Assembly (NCBI GenBank): GCA_964467785.1
Contig: CAYXVB010000063.1
Span: forward strand, 1-19,289
Source of the DNA: CAYXVB01 sp964467785
GTDB taxonomy: Bacteria; Bdellovibrionota; UBA1018
Reading direction: 5' to 3'
Length of the DNA stretch: 19,289 nucleotides
A program made the position numbers and the translations under genes. This document shows positions 14,165-19,289 of the stretch, in pieces (position 1 is the first letter of the stretch; each line of letters starts with the position of its first letter). The notes below the pieces were generated by a model, which was not told the DNA's origin, did no database searches, and worked only from the letters and a program-made list of their open reading frames with translations.

Positions 14165-15094
14165 ATGGCGGTCTATGGAATGAACCTCCTTCGGATCCTG
14201 GGAATCGCTTGGGTCATCGTGGCAGCAACTTTTCCCGTCGTTCAGGCGCAGGAAATCCGGGTCATCTCGTCACCCGCCGATATCTGCATGCAGCTGGCCA
14301 GTCAGGGGCAGATCTTCGTCCGGATCAACAACTACTCGGAACTCGCTCTCAAGATCGTCCGCCAGATCCAAAGCCATTGTGTCCAGCAGGTCGGCGATCT
14401 CAACCTGACCCGGCTGGCCGACGAGTTCTCGGAGCTCAAGGCGTATATCTTTACCGCGGGATTTTTCGGCGCCGGGGAGGCCGGCACGCGCGAAACCGGC
14501 GTCTGTGACCCGAAGGAAAAGCGCGTCCTGCTGAGCTGTTATTCATGGCAGCAGTCGGGCGCTGAAACCCGCGAGATCGTGGCGCTGCACGAAGCGCTCT
14601 GCGCCGCCGGGTATGTGGATGACGACTACCAGCTCGCAGTGGGCCTCTGGCAGTTGGCCAAGCAACTCGGAATGCTCAATGACCAGCGGTCTTCGCCGTT
14701 CAGGAACATCGGGCGCCGTACGGAGACTCCGCGGTTCCCGCCTGCAGGAGTGAACGGCGCGAAGGGCTTGTCCGGCGGCGTCACCAATGTGGGTGGAGGC
14801 GGTGACGCCTTTGCGGTCGACGTCAAAGTAGGAGTTCTCGAAAAGATCTCCGAAAGCTTGCGCAAGCCAGGCGCCGGGGGAACCGGCCTAAGGTTTTCCC
14901 GAATCATGGATCGCATCATCAACGCGCAAATCGAGATCGACAATACTGGGACGGCTGAGAAGGGCACGGTCACCTTCGGCAAGACGGATGACGGGCGTCT
15001 GTCGTTGCGGGTACCCCGCAGCCTGTTCGGCCCGGACCAGTCGATCGAACAGATCATCGCTTATCTCCTCGAGCACGATGAAGCGAAGAACTAA
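14165..15094 (+). CDS. Secreted protein of unknown function with HE motif
   Basis: The family is not recognised. It has 309 residues, with a signal peptide ending near 'VVQAQE' (residue 28). A second start at 14180 (MNLLRILG) gives a better-shaped signal peptide; neither has a clear ribosome-binding site. Cysteines at 41, 72, 114, 125 and 146 suggest disulfides. The segment at about 137-160 ('EIVALHEALCAAGYVDDDYQ') has a buried-helix HE pair, reminiscent of 'HE.L...G....Y' proteins that I recall being common in Bdellovibrio relatives. Whether His142/Glu143 bind metal is unknown. A Gly-rich linker precedes a C-terminal region. The last 17 bases overlap the next gene, so the two are probably translated together. 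Confidence 0.7.
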   Translation: MAVYGMNLLRILGIAWVIVAATFPVVQAQEIRVISSPADICMQLASQGQIFVRINNYSELALKIVRQIQSHCVQQVGDLNLTRLADEFSELKAYIFTAGFFGAGEAGTRETGVCDPKEKRVLLSCYSWQQSGAETREIVALHEALCAAGYVDDDYQLAVGLWQLAKQLGMLNDQRSSPFRNIGRRTETPRFPPAGVNGAKGLSGGVTNVGGGGDAFAVDVKVGVLEKISESLRKPGAGGTGLRFSRIMDRIINAQIEIDNTGTAEKGTVTFGKTDDGRLSLRVPRSLFGPDQSIEQIIAYLLEHDEAKN

Positions 15095-15932
15095 GTCGGT
15101 TCCAAGTCCCTCGGTGATCCTGCAGCGCGCGCTCAAGCGCAAGATCGAGCGCAATCCCTCCTATTCGATGCGCGCGCTCGCGCGCGACCTCGGTCTGTCG
15201 GCGCCCTATCTAAGCCGGGTCCTCAAAGGCGCCAAAGCGTTTCCCGAAGCCCGCTTCGAGTCGTTTGTGCGCGTGCTGGACTTGGATGACGCGGGCGCGC
15301 GACTGCTCAAAGAGGCCATCCTCAAGAATGCGGTGCGGACGCGCGAGGTGGCCACCTCCGCGATGGAAGAGCTGCTCTCAAAAGAAACACCGGCCAGGTC
15401 CCCGGTCGCCGATTACCAGGAATCCACTCATCGACGCTTTCTAGTGCTGGATCACTGGTACAGTCTTGCGATCCTGGATCTCGTGACCTGTGTGGATTTC
15501 TTGCCCGACCCGCGCTGGATCGGGGGGCGGCTCGGGATCCCCGCCGATCGCGCCGAGAAGACCTTCCGCCAGCTCGTCGAAGAGGGACTGGTCGTCGAGC
15601 GCGAAGGACGTTGGGAGAAGCGCGGAGAGAAGATCCGGTTTCCGACTTCGCGTTCGCACGCCGCGATCCGCGGCCATCATCAGGCGATGATGAAAAAAGC
15701 CGTCGAAGTGATGAACGCGCACACGGACGACGAAGAATTTGAACGGCGGCTCATCACTTCGTTCACCCTGGCCGCGAATCCGGAAAACCTGGCGGAAGCG
15801 CGGCGTAGGCTGCAGAGGGCTCTCTTTGAAATCGCCGAATTCCTCGCCGAAGGCGAATGCACGGAAATCTATCAGATCAACGCGCAGCTCTTTCCCCTGA
15901 CCGTCGCGCGGTCGAATGTCAGGAAGAAGTAA
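15078..15932 (+). CDS. TIGR02147-family putative regulator
   Basis: The 284-residue protein begins at the ATG at 15078 inside the preceding gene. Residues of about 24-51 form an XRE-like HTH ('YSMRALARDLGLSAPYLSRV'). The family hallmark follows: 'FLVLDHWYSLAILDLV' at about 120-135, then a winged-helix-like 'IPADRAEKTFRQLVEEGLVV'. TIGR02147 proteins occur in paralogous sets in Fibrobacter and Bdellovibrionota and are thought to be transcription factors; targets are unknown. It may control the secreted-protein genes on either side; that is inference. Length is normal for the family. Confidence 0.9.
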   Translation: MKRRTKSVPSPSVILQRALKRKIERNPSYSMRALARDLGLSAPYLSRVLKGAKAFPEARFESFVRVLDLDDAGARLLKEAILKNAVRTREVATSAMEELLSKETPARSPVADYQESTHRRFLVLDHWYSLAILDLVTCVDFLPDPRWIGGRLGIPADRAEKTFRQLVEEGLVVEREGRWEKRGEKIRFPTSRSHAAIRGHHQAMMKKAVEVMNAHTDDEEFERRLITSFTLAANPENLAEARRRLQRALFEIAEFLAEGECTEIYQINAQLFPLTVARSNVRKK

Positions 15933-15984
15933 GCTCCTGAATTCCTGACAGGACGTGCCGCCCCTGTTGCCCTGGATGGGCAAC
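15917..15984 (+). terminator. Two hairpins after the TIGR02147 gene
   Basis: TGTCAGGAA at 15917-15925 pairs with TTCCTGACA at 15942-15950, bracketing the TAA stop. GTTGCCC at 15966-15972 pairs with GGGCAAC at 15978-15984 over a five-base loop. Neither has a T run, so intrinsic termination is uncertain. They separate this gene from a candidate promoter for the following secreted-protein group. Confidence 0.4.
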
Positions 15985-16002
15985 ACTAAACGATTGAGCC
16001 CA

Positions 16003-16031
16003 TTGCCAGTTACGACGCCATGCATCATATT
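16003..16031 (+). promoter_or_regulatory. Candidate promoter of the secreted-protein group
   Basis: TTGCCA at 16003-16008 matches the -35 consensus in five of six positions. After 17 bases comes CATATT at 16026-16031, four of six to the -10. It lies directly upstream of the first of three small secreted-protein genes. Its -10 is also the left arm of an inverted repeat. Confidence 0.4.
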
Positions 16032-16059
16032 CCGTTCCGAAAAGGAGATCGGAATATGA
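16025..16059 (+). promoter_or_regulatory. Inverted repeat enclosing RBS and start codon
   Basis: TCATATTCCG at 16025-16034 is the reverse complement of CGGAATATGA at 16050-16059. The right arm contains the ATG at 16056 and the 15-base loop holds the AAGGAG ribosome-binding site. In RNA this 10-bp stem would occlude the start codon. If transcription starts at about 16038 from the candidate promoter, the left arm is not transcribed and the repeat can only act at the DNA level. Confidence 0.6.
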
Positions 16060-16685
16060 AAAGCATGACTAAACGAGACTTCGTCCTCGGTGGAATGTTC
16101 GCCCTCGCGGGGGTGTCAGCCGCACAGGCCGCGCCGGCCAAAACGGGCTTTGAGCGGATCGCGGAACTCAAGGAAATCACCCAGGGCGCGCGTCCCTATG
16201 AAGTACTGAAGCAGGTCTTCGATGAGGCCCATGACCCCATGACTCTTGCGGATGTGGACAGACTGGCGGTGCGCTGCGTGTTTGCGAAATACGACGCGGT
16301 CGAGCCCGAGTTCATTCCGTCGCTTCGCCGCTTCAAGGTCGACAAAGTCGTCGAGCCCGAAGTTCCGGGGCAGCCGGCAAAGGGCCCGCTCTTCCCGGCC
16401 ACTCCCGGAAAGCCGGCCAAAGTGGCGACCAAGGAAGGCGTGATCTCGCTGAACTCGGACAACCTCAACGATGTCCAGTCCTACGTGAGGCGCAACTTCG
16501 ATTTCATCACCGTCGACAACAGCCCGAACGAGCTGGTCACCCGCTACGAGTTAGGCAGCACCGAAACGTCTGCCCCGATCGAGCTCACGGTGCGCAGAAA
16601 CGGAAACCTGTTGAATTTGCGCCTCGTGTTCCTTGCGGGGCTTGAGCGGCAGTTCGATTTTTATGGCTATTGCTGGAATCAATGA
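16056..16685 (+). CDS. Small secreted protein of unknown function, paralogue A
   Basis: The start at 16056 has AAGGAG eight bases upstream and gives 209 residues; a Met 12 codons earlier is possible but has no such site. The signal peptide ends near 'AAQAAPA' (residues 22-28). It contains 'TKRDFVLGG', a KR variant of a Tat motif, so Tat export is possible. No known domain is recognised. The middle has a Pro/Gly/Lys segment 'GPLFPATPGKPAKVATKE', then 'VRRNGNLLNLRL' and a C-terminal 'YGYCWNQ'. The two remaining cysteines, one in the first third and one near the end, could form a disulfide. It is clearly related to the next gene. Confidence 0.8.
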   Translation: MKSMTKRDFVLGGMFALAGVSAAQAAPAKTGFERIAELKEITQGARPYEVLKQVFDEAHDPMTLADVDRLAVRCVFAKYDAVEPEFIPSLRRFKVDKVVEPEVPGQPAKGPLFPATPGKPAKVATKEGVISLNSDNLNDVQSYVRRNFDFITVDNSPNELVTRYELGSTETSAPIELTVRRNGNLLNLRLVFLAGLERQFDFYGYCWNQ

Positions 16686-16698
16686 AAGGAAAACGATC

Positions 16699-17340
16699 AT
16701 GAAAAACAATAGGGTCTGGATGGTCCTGCCTCTCGTCGCTGTCACGCTAAATTCGAGCGGGGCGCAAGCCGCACGAACCGCAGCGGCGCGCCACTCGAGT
16801 GGCATGGATCGCTTGAGTGAGCTGCGCCTGCAGAATCCGGATGCGTCTCCGTACCGGATTCTCAAGCTGCTTTTTGATGAATCCAAGGATCCGATCACCG
16901 CGGACGATTTGGCTCGCCTGGGTAAGAACTGCGCGGGCGCGAATGAGGAGGACAAGACTCCGTATGTCGCCCGGGCTCCGTACCGGGTGGTGATCAACAG
17001 GGTCTTGGAACCCGGCAAACCCGCGCAACCGGGAATGGGGCCTCTTTTTCCGCCGCAGCCCGCGACGCCTGATCGCGTGGAGTCCAAGGAGATCGTGGTT
17101 CTCGCCAGTGATGCGGTTGACAGAGCGACCATGAATTATCTGTTTGAGAGCAATTTCGATGGCGTCCGTACGGAAGCCAGCCGCTCCGAGATCGTGACCA
17201 CGATCGACAAGCTCAAGGGGTACGTAGATCTGCCGGTGGTCATCAAGTTCCGGCGCAATGGCAATCTGCTTAGCCACGAGTTTAGGAGCAACGTCAGCAT
17301 GCCCGGCGAGGCAGTAAATTACAACTACTGCTGGGAGTGA
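16699..17340 (+). CDS. Small secreted protein of unknown function, paralogue B
   Basis: The ATG at 16699 follows AAAGGA and lies 13 bases after the previous stop; 213 residues. The signal peptide ends near 'SGAQAAR'. It aligns over its length with paralogue A: 'MDRLSEL' with 'FERIAEL', 'SPYRILKLLFDESKDPI' with 'RPYEVLKQVFDEAHDPM', 'GPLFPPQPATPDRVESKE' with the Pro-rich middle, 'RRNGNLL' in both, and a C-terminal YCWE. Both conserved cysteines are kept. Here the signal peptide is ordinary Sec type without the KR motif. This is a tandem duplication with strong divergence; the function is unknown. Confidence 0.8.
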   Translation: MKNNRVWMVLPLVAVTLNSSGAQAARTAAARHSSGMDRLSELRLQNPDASPYRILKLLFDESKDPITADDLARLGKNCAGANEEDKTPYVARAPYRVVINRVLEPGKPAQPGMGPLFPPQPATPDRVESKEIVVLASDAVDRATMNYLFESNFDGVRTEASRSEIVTTIDKLKGYVDLPVVIKFRRNGNLLSHEFRSNVSMPGEAVNYNYCWE

Positions 17341-17418
17341 GTCCCGGCAGAATCCCAGTTGCCTGTTGCGATGCGTAGGGTCGTATTTGTGGCAATGATC
17401 ATTAAAGGAGATTTGGAT

Positions 17419-18039
17419 ATGAAAAAAGTGTTGCGCTCGATCCTCGGGCTTTCTGTGATCGCGGGCGTCTTTGGGTTCAAGGGCGCGCAGGCGTGGGCCT
17501 TTCCGTCTTGCAGGTTGGGTTTTGGTGAATTTCCATTTTATGTCTATGAGACTGAAAGCAAGGCCTATCTGGGGCAGTCAGGATATCGAACGCTGGATCT
17601 GTGTAAGAAGGCCGTCGATACCAGGGATCTTCGAATCTCCTGCGCGCCTGTAATTGTGGAAGGTGGTGGAAGCGCCATCGTATCGACACTGGAAAACACC
17701 GTTGTCGGATACCCGAATGCTTACTTCACATCTGTTGAATACTGCTCCGAGGCAATACAAAACACCCGAGGAGGAACGGTTTGTATTCCTACTGCCCGCG
17801 GGGGGATTGCTTTGTTTGATTTTGTTAAAGGCGAAGTGATCGGGAAAAGTTATAGCTCTGTTCAATACTGCAAGTGGGCTTCTCTTTCCGCCGCTTTCAA
17901 TGAATTGGACCCTTACATCTGTGCCATGAACTCCCATGGCAGCACTGAGGTCTTTGACAGACAGGCGGGCCGTTGGACTGGTCAAGCATTCTTGACTTCC
18001 GAACAGTGTTATCAGTTTCTTATCCAGTATAGAAATTGA
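17419..18039 (+). CDS. Secreted protein of four Cys-bounded repeats
   Basis: The start at 17419 has AAAGGAG eight bases upstream; 206 residues with a signal peptide ending near 'GAQAWAF'. The mature protein has exactly eight cysteines in four pairs: 31-62, 75-109, 122-151 and 168-197. Each pair bounds one repeat of about 30-35 residues with the pattern C...[FY/FD]...G..[I/V]G..[Y/F].[S/T].[E/Q].C, clearest as 'GGIALFDFVKGEVIGKSYSS' and 'GSTEVFDRQAGRWTGQAFLT'. I do not recognise the family. Its codons are more AT-rich than those of its neighbours. No terminator separates it from paralogue B, 78 bases upstream, so the three genes may form one unit. Confidence 0.8.
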   Translation: MKKVLRSILGLSVIAGVFGFKGAQAWAFPSCRLGFGEFPFYVYETESKAYLGQSGYRTLDLCKKAVDTRDLRISCAPVIVEGGGSAIVSTLENTVVGYPNAYFTSVEYCSEAIQNTRGGTVCIPTARGGIALFDFVKGEVIGKSYSSVQYCKWASLSAAFNELDPYICAMNSHGSTEVFDRQAGRWTGQAFLTSEQCYQFLIQYRN

Positions 18040-18053
18040 GAGTGGAGGCAGCC

Positions 18054-18081
18054 GATCCCCTGTCCAAAGCCGCAGGGGATC
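18054..18081 (+). terminator. Strong hairpin ending the secreted-protein group
   Basis: GATCCCCTG at 18054-18062 pairs perfectly with CAGGGGATC at 18073-18081 over a 10-base loop. Outside it GCAGC and GCTGC extend the stem imperfectly. A T run appears only later, at 18112-18116, so it is a terminator candidate without a canonical U tract. Confidence 0.5.
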
Positions 18082-18147
18082 TAAGCTGCTCGCCTGGAGA
18101 ATTTTTGAAAATACCATCAATTCAAGCGTTTAGGCGCAAAAATAGCC

Positions 18148-18177
18148 CTGCCAAATGGCGTCGACTTCGTCTATATT
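18148..18177 (+). promoter_or_regulatory. Candidate promoter of ahcY
   Basis: CTGCCA at 18148-18153 and TATATT at 18172-18177 are 18 bases apart. The expected start of transcription falls near 18184, a few bases before the riboswitch begins, which supports the assignment. Confidence 0.5.
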
Positions 18178-18188
18178 GAATTTACGAA

Positions 18189-18280
18189 GACCGAGGAGCG
18201 TTGCAAGGCTGCCTGGACCGCCGCAAGGGCGGGGCAGGTGCCCTAGGCTCGGTTTCCAAGATTTGAAACGGCGCTCACCT
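18189..18280 (+). promoter_or_regulatory. SAH riboswitch
   Basis: The S-adenosylhomocysteine aptamer raises ahcY expression when SAH accumulates. The conserved strings CCGAGGAGCGTTGCAA, AGGCTCGG and AACGGCGCTCACCT occur in the right order. P1 is formed by CCGAG (18191-18195) with CTCGG (18248-18252), extended by an A-U and a G-U pair. The pseudoknot is GAGCG (18196-18200) with CGCTC (18272-18276). A GC-rich inner hairpin lies between, with GCCTG and CAGG sides capped by CCGCCGCAAGGGCGG. GCTCACC at 18273-18279 can instead pair with GGTGAGC at 18313-18319, a likely expression platform. It precedes ahcY by about 100 bases, the expected context. Confidence 0.93.
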
Positions 18281-18383
18281 CATTTGAATCGTGCCTGGCA
18301 CGTGAAGAAGATGGTGAGCCCGCATTCCACGCACTCCCCCTCTCCTTTTCGTGCCCGGCAACAAACAAACTAGGAGTCCGCAC

Positions 18384-19289
18384 GTGGAAAAAGACTATGT
18401 TGTTGCTGACATGAAGCTGGCCGACTGGGGCCGCAAGGAAATCAAGATCGCCGAAACCGAAATGCCGGGCCTGATGGCCATTCGCGAGGAGTTCGCTGCC
18501 AAGCAGCCGCTCAAGAGCGCGCGCATCACGGTCTCACTGCACATGACGATCCAGACCGCCGTGCTGATCGAGACCCTGCAGGCACTTGGCGCCGAAGTGC
18601 GCTGGGCTTCGTGCAACATCTTCTCGACCCAGGACCACGCCGCCGCCGCGATCGCCGCGGGCGGTACGCCAGTTTTTGCCGTCAAGGGCGAGACCCTCGA
18701 AGACTACTGGGAATACACTCACCGCATCTTCGAGTGGCCGGACGGCGGCTACTCCAACATGATCCTCGATGACGGCGGCGACGCCACCCTGCTGCTCCAC
18801 CTTGGCGCCAAGGCCGAGAAGGACCAGAGCGTCCTGGCCAAGCCCGGTTCCGAGGAAGAACGTATCCTCTTCGCTTCGATCAAGAAGAAGCTCACCGTTC
18901 ACCCGACTTGGTACTCCAAGCGTCTCTCCCAGATCAAGGGCGTGACCGAGGAGACCACCACGGGCGTGCATCGCCTTTATCAGATGCACGAACGCGGCGA
19001 GCTCAGGTTCCCCGCTATCAACGTCAACGACTCGGTCACCAACTCCAAGTTCGACAATCTCTACGGCTGCCGCGAGTCGCTCGTGGACGGCATCAAGCGC
19101 GCGACGGACGTGATGGTCGCGGGCAAAATTGCGGTTGTCTGCGGTTACGGCGACGTGGGCAAGGGCTCGGCCCAGGCCCTTCGCGCCCTGTCCGCCCAGG
19201 TTTGGGTCACCGAAATCGATCCGATCTGCGCGCTGCAGGCGGCGATGGAAGGCTACCGGGTCATGACGATGGACTATGCCGCCGACAAG
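18384..19289 (+). CDS. ahcY: S-adenosylhomocysteine hydrolase, 5' part
   Basis: AhcY splits SAH into adenosine and homocysteine with bound NAD, renewing the methyl cycle. The GTG at 18384 has AGGAG seven bases upstream. The 302 codons in the window read 'MEKDYVVADMKLADWGRKEI', 'SLHMTIQTAVLIETL', 'WASCNIFSTQDHAAAAI', 'MILDDGGDATLL', 'EETTTGVHRLY' and the NAD-binding 'VVCGYGDVGKGSAQAL'. The substrate-site motif normally VTKSKFDN reads VTNSKFDN: residue 220, which matches the catalytic Lys186 of the human enzyme, is Asn here, while Asp224 and Asn225 are kept. The rest of the enzyme lies beyond the window. It is under the SAH riboswitch. Confidence 0.95.
   Translation, partial: MEKDYVVADMKLADWGRKEIKIAETEMPGLMAIREEFAAKQPLKSARITVSLHMTIQTAVLIETLQALGAEVRWASCNIFSTQDHAAAAIAAGGTPVFAVKGETLEDYWEYTHRIFEWPDGGYSNMILDDGGDATLLLHLGAKAEKDQSVLAKPGSEEERILFASIKKKLTVHPTWYSKRLSQIKGVTEETTTGVHRLYQMHERGELRFPAINVNDSVTNSKFDNLYGCRESLVDGIKRATDVMVAGKIAVVCGYGDVGKGSAQALRALSAQVWVTEIDPICALQAAMEGYRVMTMDYAADK

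Noticed and set aside
14180..14195. CCTCCTT identical to the 16S anti-Shine-Dalgarno inside codons 3-5 of the alternative start of the HE-motif gene
   Set aside because: A short match within codons for Leu-Leu; no partner sequence nearby forms a convincing structure.

Overview
The window looks like a GC-rich chromosomal piece of a Gram-negative bacterium, probably Bdellovibrionota (Oligoflexia-like). The hints are a TIGR02147-family regulator, many small Cys-containing secreted proteins, a MotB-like protein with a very long coiled coil, and an SAH riboswitch in front of ahcY. This placement is inference, because no rRNA or other marker gene is present. Two runs of exactly 10 N (5754-5763 and 9849-9858) are assembly gaps, and each cuts a gene.

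Region 1 (1-5204): a divergent MerR-type regulator (LitR/CarH-like, only its HTH is inside the window) faces a tightly coupled five-gene operon: folE, a TIGR01777 epimerase with a SRPBCC tail, a DUF523-DUF1722 protein, a secreted lipocalin and a class I CPD photolyase. Three of the four junctions are 4-base stop/start overlaps. This gene set matches the known light-inducible LitR/photolyase clusters, and FolE could feed the folate antenna of the photolyase. A 13-bp palindrome and further TTGTC/GACAA half-sites lie next to a candidate -35 box.

Region 2 (5206-10731): a hairpin built of two facing DnaA-box-like 9-mers separates phr from a glutathione peroxidase gene on the minus strand. Next come a MotA/TolQ/ExbB-like channel gene and a MotB/OmpA-like gene with a roughly 350-residue coiled coil (minus strand). 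Divergent from these is an FHA-like, Pro-rich, multi-pass membrane protein that runs into the second gap, with a membrane segment, Pro-rich linker and ankyrin repeats beyond it. The two pieces may be one protein. Together this looks like an uncharacterised ion-driven envelope machine with a possible partner.

Region 3 (10744-13969): a secreted protein with a PD-(D/E)XK-like motif, a methyltransferase with an N-terminal Trm112-like zinc ribbon, a secreted App1-like (DUF2183) HAD phosphatase, and short-form hpf. A perfect 15-bp inverted repeat lies between hpf and the phosphatase gene, and one arm contains the phosphatase ribosome-binding site.

Region 4 (14165-18081): a secreted HE-motif protein overlapping a TIGR02147 regulator, then three small secreted proteins. 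Two of these are tandem paralogues and the third is made of four Cys-bounded repeats. A hairpin-forming repeat encloses the first paralogue's RBS and start codon. The group ends at a strong hairpin.

Region 5 (18148-19289): promoter, SAH riboswitch with a visible alternative pairing, and the 5' two thirds of ahcY, in which the usual catalytic Lys of the VTKSKFDN motif reads as Asn. I saw no tRNA, rRNA, CRISPR array or insertion sequence.
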